Assembly (NCBI GenBank): GCA_965178125.1
Contig: OZ237753.1
Coordinates: 806,001 to 870,000, forward strand
DNA length: 64,000 nt
Direction of reading: 5' to 3'
Source of the DNA: Bilabrum cf. latius
Taxonomy: Eukaryota; Bigyra: Bicosoecida; Bigyra; Bicosoecida
Below, one piece after another: positions 1-12,600 of this stretch. Position 1 is the stretch's first letter. Each line of letters starts with the position of its first letter. The position numbers were made by a program, and so were the translations under genes. The notes beneath the pieces were generated by a model. The model saw only the letters and a program-made list of their open reading frames with translations, ran no database searches and was not told the origin of the DNA.

Positions 1-501
1 GGGCAGGCGCTACTCGACTCCATCAAGGACTCGGATGATAAGTTCCGCAACATGGGCGGCGCCGCGCGGAGTGCCCCTGGGCTGGATCGCAGCGGCGTGC
101 ATCAGGCCCTGGAGCAGGAAAAGGCGAGGCAGCGAGCGACCGAGGCCGAGGCAGGCCAAGGGGGGACGGCTGCAGGGCCTCGGTTCGGGGCGGGGAGGGA
201 GCTCGGGCAGAAGGCCAAGAGGGGCTGGGCGGGCAGGGAACAAGGGGGTGCCGGCGGCGGGGGGGATTCCTCGAGCGAGGAAGAGGAGGATGACGGAACC
301 TCGGGCGCCGCGCGAAGGATCGCCGCGAAGCGCCGGCGGAAGGCCATCCGGGACGCGGTCCGCAGGGGCTTGGATCCCGAGACCGCGGCACGGCGCGTGG
401 ATGGGGCCGCTTCCGGCAGTGGGGATGGTCGCACGGCGGAGGAAAAAGAGGCAGAGATGCTGCTGCAAAGGAGACCCGAGGATCCGATGGCCCAGGGGTG
501 A
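1..501 (+). CDS. Hypothetical protein, 3' end only
   Basis: The frame is open from base 1 and ends at TGA 499-501, giving about 166 residues of the C-terminus of a protein whose start lies outside the window. The visible part opens with a helical stretch (LLDSIKDSDDKFRN), then a long low-complexity region rich in Gly, Ala, Arg, Glu and Gln, an acidic patch (SSEEEEDD) near residue 95, and an Arg/Lys-rich stretch after it. There is no recognisable domain and no in-frame TAG in this short piece. The next gene is convergent, starting its 3' end at 687. I can assign no function; the acidic/basic layout only suggests a disordered tail. Confidence 0.55.
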   Translation, partial: GQALLDSIKDSDDKFRNMGGAARSAPGLDRSGVHQALEQEKARQRATEAEAGQGGTAAGPRFGAGRELGQKAKRGWAGREQGGAGGGGDSSSEEEEDDGTSGAARRIAAKRRRKAIRDAVRRGLDPETAARRVDGAASGSGDGRTAEEKEAEMLLQRRPEDPMAQG

Positions 502-686
502 GGTGATTCTGCGCCATTGGGTCCCATGCCAGATCCCGGATGTAGACTAGCATCCATATTTGGGAGCATTTGACACGATTGAGCGTATGCCAAGGCTGTG
601 TCATTTCTGTGCAATATTGCCATCTCTCTGTACCGCTACAGGCAACCCCTCCCGGTGACCCGCGTGAATCGCCAGCACTTCTTTCT

Positions 687-2042
687 TCAGGTCCTGCCTG
701 CCTCGGACCCAGCTCCACTGGCAGGCGGACTCTCTCCGCCGGATGGCTCCGACGTGTCGCCATCCTGAACGGCGTGCTCGTCTCCGTGGCTAGTAGTGGC
801 ACCGTCGGGATGCTCGCCTGCGTTGCCGGGATCCTCTCCGCTCCCGGTTTTCCTGTCGAAATCGTCCCACCGAAGCTCCTGGTCCCACAAAACAACCCCG
901 CCGGTGGAATCCGTAGCAAGCGGAGGCAGCGCAGATCGCCTCGAATTGGAATCGCCGTGATGCTCTGAAGACCGCATTTCTTCACCGCCATGTCCCGGGC
1001 TCGGCGAAGATCTGCTTGAAGCGGACTCGTGCGAAGACTCGCGGTGCCCCTCCGTGTCCGTGTCACCTTCCGCCGCGTCGCTCGCAGCGTGAGAGGCTGT
1101 CGGCATGCCGTCTAAATTGCGGGCAACAGACCACGGAAAGGCGCTGGAAGGGTACTTTGCAGCGTTGCTAATGTCCTGTACGGAAGCACACTCGGGGGAC
1201 GGTGCCGCGGAGGCTTCCCGCGGCCCAGCCTATCTCTTGCTCCTCGAGCAGTTGCTTCGGTGCCGTTCCACGTCATCGAAGCTGAAGCTATCCCACGAAA
1301 CGACCTCCTCGAGGGCATACCTGGGTGTAGGCTCATCGCGTGATTCACTGTCTGCGGTGGAACTGTCACTCTGGTCGTCCTTCAATGGATACCCTGTGGC
1401 AATCACCATCGCAACGTCGAACCGCGGCGGCACCCCCAGCGCCTCTCGCACGGCCGGGCCGTGCAATCCCTCCATGGGCGACGTTGCGAGTCCAGCCGCC
1501 TCGCAAGCGAGAAAGTAGTATCCTGCCAATATGCCAGCTTGCTTTAGCGCCCAACCTTCGGCAGAGTGCGCAGTCGGTATCCTGTTTGGCCCCAGCACGG
1601 CAGATGCAACCAGCAATGCGGCCCGCTTGATTTCCTGGGCCTACGGGCCGAGCGCACCCCCGACTAACACGGCTATTTTTTCGCCCAACCCATCAATGTA
1701 TGCGGCTGGCTTCTGTCCGGCAGCTCGTTCCAGCGCCTCCAACCGGTGCAGCGTTCGCACCGCCTCCTTGTCTGCAAGAAGCACGACTGAAGCCGGGGCT
1801 TCCAGCACTCGCTTCGCGTTGGCACCAGGCATGCAATTTGCTATTGCTCGCTTTGTCTCTTCCTTAGATGCAACCACGAAGCGCCAAGGTTGCAAATTGA
1901 AACTCGAAGGTGCTCGTAGAGATACTTGAAGAACTTGTTTCAGCACCTGTGGATCCAACTATTGCTTGGTATCAAATATATGCACTGACTTCCTGTCTTT
2001 TGTTAACGAATGCAGCCCATCGATAGAGTAGGAGGACATCAT
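687..2042 (-). CDS. Nitroreductase-family flavoprotein with long acidic tail
   Basis: Reads from ATG 2042-2040 to TGA 687-689, 451 codons, with TAG at 1959-1961, 1641-1643 and 1230-1232 read as Gln. Residues about 15-200 look like the FMN-dependent nitroreductase fold: DRKSVHIFDTKQQLD (the family's 'R+S.R.Fd....d' start), then APSSFNLQPWRFVVAS, the classic FMN-phosphate and substrate region, and later GILAGYYFLACEAAGLATSP and MVIATGYP near the usual C-terminal end of the domain. The first TAG sits inside the N-terminal motif. After residue about 230 the protein runs on for some 200 residues of Ser/Glu/Asp-rich sequence with no domain, unusual for a family normally near 200 residues. The family reduces nitro- or quinone-type substrates with NAD(P)H; the real substrate is unknown. 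It is divergent from the kinase gene, about 340 bp apart. Confidence 0.8.
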
Positions 2043-2386
2043 GCGATGCCACCGCGTGAACCGCCGCCGCCGAGGTGCAACTATCGGCTGGCGGCGCATC
2101 GCGCTATGTATGAATCGCAAGCTTGCATCCATACAGTTGCCAGGTAATCGCTGGAAGCCAGCCATAGTGTCAAATGGTGCCCTCGATGCAATTTGCGACC
2201 GATATGCGCGGCGCCGCGATAATTCTGAAATCTCGCCACGGCTCCAAAGTTCGCATCTTTGCAACCTGGTTGTGGCATATCCACAACTTCCAGCCCTACC
2301 ATCACAACAAGCTGCGGTATAACATAATCCTACAAATCTATTGAGGCGCGAGTTCTGTGGTCTAGGCGGGCTGTCGTACGAACAAC
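2043..2386. other. Divergent intergenic region
   Basis: This 344-bp gap separates the starts of the nitroreductase gene (-) and the kinase gene (+), so it probably holds both promoters. I see no convincing coding frame, RNA gene or repeat in it, and no clear TATA element. Confidence 0.5.
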
Positions 2387-5300
2387 ATGGACCCAAGGCT
2401 TCGCTCCATGCGGTCGGAGAGCAGCGGTCAAGACTCGGCCTTGGACTATTCTGACTATGCGAGTAAAAGAAATAGTCTGGACAGATCGTTTTCGTCCCGA
2501 TCTGACTACCGAGATGGCGGGGTAGGCCTCGGATCGATGGCCCCTCGCTCGCAAGGTGGTCTCGTAACTGTAGCAGAGGCCAAGACTGCTGGCGATGGTA
2601 CAAGCAACCCCGCCGGTACGAGAAGCGAGCCATTTTCATTTGAAGGCGAGCAGAAAACAGGTTCATCTGCTGCGGGTGTGGCCCCAAGGCTGCAAGGCAG
2701 TCACCACGGTTCTGGCGGTGCCGGTTCTTTCTCTACAGATGAGCTTATCAACATCGCAGAGACGCTTAGGTACAAGATCGATATTAAAGATAGGTAAGAT
2801 TCCTTGAATCGGAGCTTACGAAGCTGTTCGTCTCGATCGCCGTAGACTTGAGGCAATCGGCTCATTGTGTGACGCCCTATGTATGCTCACCGTTTGCTTG
2901 TGTCGATCGACGCGCTTGATCCTTCCGGGTAGCTGCCCTTCAATTACAACTATCTGATGTTGCCTTGACATCACGGGGCACGCTGTAGCCGAATCTGTGT
3001 TGAGGGGAAACGAGCATGGTGGTGCGGGGTTGCCATAGCTGGCAGCAACCGGTGTCCTCCGTGTTCAATTTATTGTGTTTTGAGAGTTCATTGAATGCGT
3101 TGTTGTCTTTACTTGCCAGCGGGGCCTGCTGCTTCACGAATTCGGTGCTGTTCTAGTAGTTCCACTTTGACTTGATCCCGCAGGACATACCGGTTCTAGA
3201 CGTATCGAAGCTGCTTTGTGGGAAGCGAAGCAGTCGATTTCTTTGTGCAATAGAGGATTGCGGACAGCCGCAAAGAAGGCGAGGAGTTGGGCCAGGCGAT
3301 GGTCGACGCCGGGCTGTTCCACCACGTCGTGGACGAGCACAAGTTCGAGGATAAATACCTCTTCTTCCGATTTTACGTCGACGAAACGGTTAAGGAGAAA
3401 CATACACAGTTCGAGAGAAGGCGCCAGCGAGACGGTCTTGGCGTTGCCAAGGTAGCCGCGCTCGCTCGCCCCGCCGGTGCAGTCACCATGCCCGACGGCC
3501 GCCCCATGCCGCATGGGGCCAAGCACAACGAGTGCCTCGTCAAGCAGCTGTAGGGGGCCTGCCAGGGCACCGGGCACAAATCCATGGCCGCAAAGGCTGG
3601 GGCCGGGAGCAGCTACGGCGGCAGTATCGCCTCCGGCTCCGCTGGGGGCTCCTCCGCCTCTGGCGTGGGCAGCGGCGCGACCGGCTCGGACGAGTCGGAT
3701 TTCGCCGCTGCTGAGAGCGGGCTGCGGGCGGTCACCCTTCAGGCCATCGAGGACGAGGACGACGAGGAGGCGCTGGGGGCCACGGCGGTGGCGGCGGCCG
3801 AGGCGGCCGGCCGCGTCGACGCGAGGCACCACTCGTCACACTCCTCGTCGTCCGGGGTGAAGAAGAAATGTTCCGGCGGGGCCCCCGGTGGCCTGTCGGC
3901 GTGCCCTCACGCGGCCGCCCGCGCCCTTGCCGGAACTCAGGGCGTCCCGGGGCAGGAGGGCGTCCTTCAGGCTGCTGCCCCGGGTGCCGTGCGAAGGGGG
4001 CTAACCGACGGCTCCACGCACACGCACTCGCACTCGTCACGCTCCAACACCAGCGGCTCGGAGCCCGCGCACCGCGACACCCCGGCGGCGGGATCTGGAT
4101 CTGGCGGGGCGGGTAGGACGGTGACGGGAGGCAGCATCGAATCAGTGCTGCCCTCCCCCCACGGGCAGTCGCTAGCGAGCGGGGCTGCGCCGGGGGTCCG
4201 AAGCGGGATGGGCTCTTCGGGCCGCGCTGGGATGCTAGCCGCGGGCAGCAGCGATGCTTCGTTCGCCGGGGCACAGGCGGGTCCCGCGGGCACCCCCGCG
4301 GCCCCGTCCACTTTGCGAATGTCCATGCTGGGAGTTGACAAGGAGAGCGCGGTGCTGCTTGCGCTGGCCCGGAGACTCAGGGCCTGCGTGGACGTGAGAG
4401 ATCGGCAGTACCGGTTCCGTGAGTACGACAGCGTGTTTGTGGGCAGCACCGCGGTGGACTGGATGGTCCGCTCGGGGCTGGCCCGCTCTCGGCTGGACGC
4501 GGTTGCCCTGGGCCGTCGCCTGCTCGAGTCTGGGTACTTCCATCACGTGGTGGACGGCCACGACTTTGAGGACAAGCCCCTGTTCTACCGCTTCTACGTG
4601 GACGAGGACAAGGACGCGGAGTGGTTCTGGAAGAAGCACGGGGAGCTCGGTGTGGACGACGACGTCGGCAGGGGGAGGCACGGGACCCTGTCGGGTACAA
4701 CGGGTGACCCCAGTCAGCCGAGGGCATCGACTACCTCGGGCTCTGGCTCGGGTCCTATCATCAAGTCCAGGAGGCAGCAGCTTGGCGGCTCTGCCTGGAG
4801 CGAGCGCTCGAAGCACGAGGGCCAAGGGGGCGGCGGAGACGGGGGTCGTCTGGCATCGGTGGACCTGAGGCACTCGTCCAGGGCCAGCGAAGGGGGCGTC
4901 TCGCCAGGACACCTGGCGGGTAGCGAGGGGGGCAGCAGCCGCGTTCTAGCGCAGGGCAGTAGGCACCGATAGGCAATGACGAAGGGGTCCGCCACGAGCT
5001 GGCGCAGTTCCTGGCGCCTCCGGCCGCACACCACCTGCAACTCTCTCTTGCTTGGTCCCGCCCTATCCGATGCGATCCACGTTGCAGCCAACACTGTGCC
5101 CGTGGGGACAGCGAGGGTGGGGGGCACGGCGGTGGGTGACCCGCAGCAGCTGGGACGGTGGCTCGCGGTCCTCCGCAGACGTGCGTGGGATGCTGCGCTC
5201 TCAGTGCGACCCAACAAGGCCGCGGCCGTGCGTTGGCAGAGGCGCAAGCCCGTGGCCCCGCCTGCGGGTAGCCCAGGCGCAGGCGGCGACGCTACGACGG

Positions 5301-8300
5301 CTCCAGCCCTCTTTACCTGGATGGTGTCCTCCTCTCGATCATCGGCGTCGCAGGGGATCCGGGTGTGGCGGCTGGACGGGCCTGACATGCAGAACAACGT
5401 GGTGTGGAAGACGGAGGCCACGGTCGACGCCCCCCTGCACACGGTGGTCAAGCTGCTCTCCGACACTGGCCTGAGGCGGGAGTGGGACAAGGACTGGCAG
5501 CGGGCGGTGCTGGTCCAGAGCATTCAGGCAGAGGTGCCCAAGCTGGAGAAGGCAGCTGCAAACAACAGCGGCAGCGGCAGCGGCAGACACGGGGACGGGG
5601 ATGGCCGGCTGGCACCCGCCCGCGGCCCGCTCACGTCCATGGACAGCATCCCTTCGACCGCAAACGACGCTGACGAGTCGTTGTCCGATACCTCTGTGAG
5701 TGACAGGCGCAGGGGCCGGCGGGAGCCCTCGTCTGCCAGCGCGGGCCGCCGAGCCGCTGGCGATCGGCACAGCTAGCAGCAGCCCCCGCAGCAGCCGGAT
5801 GAGCCTCTCATCCACGAGACCTTCGGGCGGTTCCTGGGGAGGACCTCCGCCTCTGCCTCCGCTTCCGGGTCCGCGTCCAGCTCGCCCGCCCGCACGCCAG
5901 CCGGCCTCCGCTAGCCCGTTGAGCCCCGGGGGCTGACGGACGCGCTCGACCTCAGCTCCGGCTCCAAGACGTCCTCCACGGACACGCCCTCCGTGCTGTC
6001 CTACCCCAGCGCAGACATGGCCACCGGCGGAGCCCCCCGCCCGCAGGACCTCTGGCTCCGGCTGGCGCGCAGCGATCGCACCACCCTCCGCGAGGCAGCC
6101 GAGGCGGCCCTCCCCGCGGGTACAGACGGTTTGCCGCGGGCCGTGTACAGGCAGATGCAGGCCGTGAGCGTGCTCGCTTCTCCCAGAGATTTCGTGACTC
6201 TGCAGGATGGCGCCACCGTCAGGTTCCGCAGGCCTCGCGCGCTGGGAACGGACCGTGGGAGCTCCCGGCCCAGGGCACAGCGGGCCGCGGTGCTGTACGA
6301 AGTGTCGGTGCAGCACAGGTCCGTGCCCCCAAGGGACGGCAGCACCCGCGGTGAGGTCCTTGCGAACGTGTGGGCGGTCGTGCCCACCGAAGGGGCCCGC
6401 CGCCCGGACAGGCCGGCCATGCTCCGGTCGGAGCTGGAGGCGGCTCGGTACGGTCTGCAGATGGTGAGCACGCAGCGCTGCAGGGTGGTGCTCGTGTCGC
6501 AGATGAGGCTAGAGGGAAACCTGCCCCCGTGGCTCAACGGCACGGTGGCAGACGCGCAGACCCTGGATCCCATCAAGCGGCTGCGAGCTGCCGTGGCCAA
6601 GGAGGGCCTGAGGGCCAGAGCCAACGAGGAGGTGGCCGCGGGGATGGCGCAGCAGCTGAGGCAGCAGGCCGCAGAGCAGGCCCGCAGGCACCAGGCCGAG
6701 CAGGAAAGCAGGCTAAGCGCCATACGGGCCGCGGAAGAGCGGTCGGTGGGGTCTGCAACTGGCGCCCCGGATGTGGCAGGGCGGGACGTGCCGGCGACTC
6801 CCGCAGAGGTAGCGGACATCAGGCGGAGCAGCCCTCCCGGGCGAGGCGCGGGAGTGGTTGGTGCAGTGGGACGAGCTGCCTCTACGGCCGGGCCCACCTC
6901 TCACTCGTCACACGGCGCGTCCGCGCTGCAGCCCCAGCAGCACGCGGCCATCCGCGCGACCTCTGCCTCCCCGCACGGCTCCATGACCCCGCCCGGGACG
7001 GGGGCTAGCATCCTGGCCCCCGGCCAGGTGGGGTCACCCACTGGGCGTGCCGGCTCGGGGCTGAGTGGCGATGGGGCCGCTGGCGGAGACTCGCTGGAGG
7101 GCGCCTCAAGGAGGGGCTCCACCCGGCTGATCAGCTCGGATGGCGCGGATCGGGCTGTTCGGGGAACACGGCGGGTCACCACGCTGAGCGAGATATCAGG
7201 GGACGGGTCCAGCGGCAGCCAGGAGGGCGGCTCGCAGGGCAGCCCCGTGCCCAGAGACCTCACGGCGGAGGGAGAGGCCGCGGAGGCTGCCGCCCTCCAG
7301 TCCCAGGACAGCGGGTCCGTGGGTCAGCGGCAGGACAGCATCATGGTGGCCGGCATCGCGGTCGTGGGCCAGGATGGGAAGGAAGGGGGGCCGGTGGACC
7401 CCGATGCGGGGGGCGAGGAGGCGCCCGAGCCCGCTGCGGTTGCGGGGCGGGTGAGCTCCGGCGGTGGCGGCACCGGCGTGTCACTGAAGGACTTTGACGT
7501 GCTGGCGGTGCTGGGCAGGGGGGGCTACGGGAAGGTGCTGCAGGTGCGGCACCGCAAGCGCGGGGGCGTGTACGCCATGAAGGTGCTGCGCAAGAGCGAG
7601 CTGGTCAAGCGCAAGCAGGTGAGACGGACCCTGACCGAGCGGGACATTCTGTCCAAGGTCAGGCACCCCTTCATCGTCAAGCTCGAGTTCGCCTTCTAGA
7701 CGGACAAGAAGCTGTACATGGGCCTGGAGTTCGTGTCGGGGGGCGACCTCTTCACGGTGCTGTCGAGGGACGGGCTCGTGGACGAGACGAGGGCGCGGCT
7801 GTACATCGCCGAGATCGCGCTGGCGCTTTAGTACCTGCACGAGCACAGCATCGTGTACAGGGACCTCAAGCCGGAGAACGTGCTGGTGGACGCCCAGGGG
7901 CACATCAAGCTCACGGACTTCGGGCTGTCGAGGGCCGCTAGGGTGCAGAGGAGGCCCATGAGGATGCTTCCGCTGGGCGCGCGGGCCGTGGTGGAGTCGA
8001 GCGTGCCTCCAGGGGCGCCTGACGCTGCCCGTGAGGCGGTGCGTGCCGCGGATGAGGCCGAGGACGGTGTGGCGGGCAGCGTGGAGCTTGGGGAGGGCGG
8101 TGCCGACGGTGCGCAGGAGATCTCGTACTCGTGGGCAGGCACGGAGCTGTACATGGCCCCGTCCATCCTGCTGTGCAGGGGCCATGACGAGCGGGTGGAC
8201 TGGTGGTCCCTGGGCGTCCTCATGTCGGAGATGATTACGGGCAGACACCCCTTCAAGGGTCCCAACCACTACGGGACGCTCAAGAACATCGTGCACCCCA

Positions 8301-9157
8301 AGGCGCCCATCCAGACCCTCCGCTGGCTGAGCCCCGCGGCCGCAGACCTCATGTCTGGCTTCCTGAGGAAGGACCCGGAGAAGAGGCTTGGGTCAAGGAC
8401 GGCGGGCGGCTTCGAGAGCATCAAGAACCACCCGTGGTTCGCGGGCCTGGACTGGCAGGCTGTCTACGACAGGAGGTATGCCTCGCCCTACGTGCCCCGC
8501 ATGCGCACCGCCGAGGACACGACCAATTTCGACGAGGTGTTCCTCAGGGAGGCCCCCGTCGACTCGGTGGCTTCCTCCGTGGGCGGGCTGGAGCTGCTGC
8601 AGCCGGGCAGGCACAAGGACGGCAGCGAGGCCAAGCCGCTGCCCATCCGGTCCGAAGAGGCCGTGCAGCAGGTGTGGTCGGAGGCGAGGCAGCAGGCGAA
8701 GCAGCAGGTGCGCGCGGAGAGGGCGGCAAAAAAGGCCAAGCAGCAGGGGGGAGCAGGGATGGCGCTACCGCCCGCTGCCAGTGGCGGGACCAGGGGTCAG
8801 GGGTCAATTGCGGGTGCGGGTGCGGGAGCAGATGCGGGGGCGGGTGGCTCGGGTGCTCCATCCGGTGCTCCATCCGGTGCGGGGGGTGCGCCGGCGCAGG
8901 ATTTCTTCGGCTTGTTCCGGCCTGCGGATGGAGCAGCAGCTGCATCAGCCGGTGGTGGCGGCGCAGGGGCAGGCCCGGGTGCTCCCGGAGTGGACGCGGA
9001 GATGGGCCTGGAGCGGGGGGGGAGCGGCGGACGGATCACGAGCGCCATGTCAACCGCCTCTGCTACTGAGGCCACGGAGGAGCTCGCCAAGAAGCTGCTG
9101 TGGGATTTCCCAGCCTTCGATTTTGTAGCCGCAGAAGTAGATGCGAGCCTGGAGTGA
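2387..9157 (+). CDS. DEP-DEP-START-AGC protein kinase
   Basis: Two exons: 2387-2793 and 3184-9157, with a 390-bp intron (GTAAGA..CCGCAG) that splits an Arg codon inside DEP domain 1; 2,126 residues, stop TGA. TAG read as Gln at 3197, 3251, 3551, 4970, 5774, 5912, 7697 and 7829. DEP 1 spans about residues 127-205 ([18 protein letters not shown], then [18 protein letters not shown]). DEP 2 is about 525-615 ([30 protein letters not shown]). A START-like lipid-binding domain starts near 876 ([19 protein letters not shown]), is interrupted by about 200 low-complexity residues, and resumes with SPRDFV and GNLPPWLNG (ends near 1275). The kinase (about 1572-1900) has LGRGGYGKV, the Lys in [14 protein letters not shown] and DFGLS, with an insert of about 60 residues in the activation segment. 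The usual APE reads APS. The architecture suggests a membrane- and lipid-responsive AGC kinase; its substrate is unknown. Confidence 0.88.
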
Positions 9158-9601
9158 TTGGTGCTTTCGGCACCGAAAATGCCTCAAAAAACGGCTACTA
9201 GGTAGCCCGTTGGTTGAGATTAGTCGACGCTTGTGGTGCTGCCGGTGTTCCTGCGCGAGCGGAGAGGCCAGAATTACCATGCTCGCGTCAATTTTGGCAT
9301 GCTGGCAACTTGATCGTGTATTTCTGCGCACAAGTAGTTTAGCTTTCATGTTGAGACATCCAGAATGTCCCTGTTGTCCTGCTCCCATTTCCTTCCCCAT
9401 TTGGTTGGAAGGGGGGGCAAAAGCCACTTGCAACCCCCGCCGACGGGGGCACTCACCAGTCTACCCCTCTGGCAGTTGGGGTCACAACGCGGTTTGCGTC
9501 AAGACCGGGAGACAAACTGCATCGGTACACGAAAGTCCCGAGCCTATCCGTGCCTATACTGGCACTCAAACTATTAAGAAGGTCTGAATTTTCCAAGTAG
9601 T
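9158..9601. other. Intergenic, no gene seen
   Basis: This 444-bp stretch lies between the kinase stop and the signal-peptide ATG of the FG-GAP gene. Short open frames exist on both strands but none shows family features. It probably holds the kinase 3' UTR and the next gene's promoter. Confidence 0.45.
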
Positions 9602-12600
9602 ATGCTTGGACGACTGTCGCGTCCCTCGAGCATCCAGTGCTGTTGCATGCTTGCAGGGGTCGTGATATTAAGCACCGAATCGGCCAGGGCTGCGCTACAA
9701 GCAGGAGAAGGATCCATGCCGATGCGTATTGAGCTTGGACTTTAGCGAAACTCCAAACGATTGAGATCAGCGTCTGCTGGAATGCCCGTTCTCGACGAGG
9801 ATGGCGAGTTTGGTTCAGCATTGTGCGAACTGGGTGCGTCTCCCTACGGTGACGCTGATTTGATCGCCGCGGCTTCTAGTGAAGAGGGCGAAGTCCATTT
9901 CCTGCATGTGTCTGCCAATGCAGACGCGGTGATTCTCGGTAGAAACGTCTTTGTGGCAGGTACATCCAGCTTTAACCTGCGCGACACAAACTCATTCGGC
10001 ACCAGCCTTGCCGGGTTGCCAGACTTGGATGCGAACGGCTGCCGTGACATGATCACAGGTATGCCAACAGGAAATGGGACCGTCGGTACGGCCGCAGTGC
10101 TGCGGCTAGGAGGGCCATACTGCGACGAGGTTCTAAACGCTACACTTCTTGTTGCTGGCGAGAGCGAGCTAGTGGGCATTACGTAGCACAAGGAATTCGG
10201 CATATCTGTGGCAAGTCTACTTACTGCGCCATTTTATATCGATGGTGTCGCCCGGGTGGCCGTAAGCACAGTCAGCGGAGGAGGCGACACCGGCCGCGGA
10301 GGAATTCACATCCTCGAGCTCGCCAGCAACGGCTCTGTCGTGGGCACCCCCACCCTGCTGGCGAACGGGACGACCAAGATCGGCGCCGGGGCGGGTGGAT
10401 CAGGCGTGAAGCTCGACTTGGAGGAGGAAGACCTTACCAGAGTGGGCACCGCCCTCGCCGTGCTCCCATACGAAGGTCCAGCAGGGCCGGGCACCAGCCA
10501 GCGGGAGAGGCTGGTGGCGCAGGTATACAACGACGACATTCTAGAGGTGGGCATCGCGATCTTCGATATCGAGCACGTGCGAGGCATCGGGATCGCGCTC
10601 CACGCTTACACGGTAATCAATCCGTACAGCAGCAGCCAGCGACCATTCGGCATGTGGACATACGACATGAGCCTCTTCGGCGACGCCATCGCAGGGGCCG
10701 GAGACGTGGATGGAGACGGTCACTGGGACCTGTTCGTGGGCGTGCCAGCGATCGGGAGCAACGAGGGCGGCGCTGCGGTGATCCGGCTGGACGGCTCAAT
10801 CCATCCTATCGAGGCGCGGGTTCTTTCCGAGAGCTCCGCGGCGGTCTGGAATACCGACTTCGAGATTGACGAATATTTTGGAAGGTCTGCAGCCCTTGTG
10901 AACTCGTCGAGTTTCGGGAGGCGCATCCTGGTGGGCAGCACTGGCTTCGACTCGGACACTGGCGCGCTCCACGTTCTCAACCGCATCGAGAACTCCATGG
11001 TGGGTGGCTACAAGGGTGACGGGTATCTCCTATTGGCGCAGGATACGGAGGATCTGGGTCCGCAGCTGCAAACGATCGGAGTCACGGAGCTGCGGGAGGA
11101 CGGCGAGTTCGGGCTGGCCGTGGCCACGTGCGGGGACTGGGACGGCAACGGGGTAGAGGACTTGTTCGTGGGGCAGCCGGACATCAGCAACGAAGACACT
11201 GGGGCGGTATACGGCCTGTACATGCACCCCAACGGCACGGTCAAGGAGGCGTTTGTTATCCACGGCGAGGACAGCGAGCTGAGCGGGTTCGGGATTGACG
11301 AGGACTCCGAGTTCGGCATCGGCCTGGCCTGCTTCATGGAGCCCGACGTGCCCGAGAACCCATCCCCGTACGCGGGTCTCCTGCGCCTGGCGGTCGGGGC
11401 CACCAAGCACGGGACGGACGGAGTCGTCTTCGAGATGGCGCTGCATCCCTCCAACGGAAGCATCGCCCACGGCATGGTGGCGGTGATCGATACCGCTGAT
11501 CCGGTCGTGAGCGGCGCCTCGGACGACGACGACATGGGCAGCGGCCTGGCATACCTCAGGAACGCGACGATCATTGTCGTGGGCCAGGACGACAGCGAGA
11601 ACGTCTTCATCCTGCGGCGTGCTCGAAATGGGACTCTTGGGCAGGTAGACGAGCTCCATGAGCTGTCCCAATCGTTCGTGGGAGACGACTCCGACGATTA
11701 CTTTGGCAACGGAATCTCAGCTTACAGCGACTGGAACGGCGACGGGCTGGAGGACGTGCTCATCAGTTCGGAGAACGGCCACTCCAGCGAATCGGGGGAG
11801 GTCTTTCTCGTGGCTCTGGATGTCGACGGGGCGCCCATCGCGTACAAGGCCGTGCGCGGGGACAGAGAGGGAAGGGCGCTCGTTGGCGTGACGGACGAGG
11901 GCGATTTCGGGACCAGTGTCGAGCGGGCGGGCGACCTGGACGGAAACGGTGTGGAGGACATAATCGTGGGTGCGGACGACGACCGTGCCCCTGGCGGCAA
12001 CACCGGGAGCATGTATGTTATTTTCATGGGGGAGGGCGGAGAGGCCCTGGACTCTTTCAAGATCTTTGGGGCGAACTTTGGAGGTACTGTGATGGAGCAG
12101 GACGCCATCGGAGACTCAGTGGGAATACTTAGGGGCTGCAAAGTGCCTGTGCAGGACCCCGAGAGGGCAGCACTCGAGTACTGCTTCGTGATCGGAGCGA
12201 GCGACATGCACTCCCCCGACGACGAGTCCGGAGGCGTGTGGCTCGTGGCTCCTTTCGGGTCGCAAGAGATGCGCGTTTCAGTCACTGACGTAGAGAGCGG
12301 GAATCTGACGCTTACGGCTGAGGGTATGAAGCCCAACGTAACCTCACGATTGTATGGCCAGGCACAGGCCAGCTACGTGGGCGACTATGATGGCGACGGG
12401 GAGCAGGAGGCTGCAATGGCCGGCGTTGATGCAGAAGACACGAGCTAGGGCGGCAGCATCCTCCTGCGTCTGTCAAACGGTGCGAGCAGTCCCATCACTG
12501 CCCGTATCGAGGCTCCCGCGGGCCAACCCGCGTCGCTGGCGATGAACTTCTCCGGGGCTGTCTCATCCGCTGGGCTCGTGGACGGAGATGCCGCGGAGGA

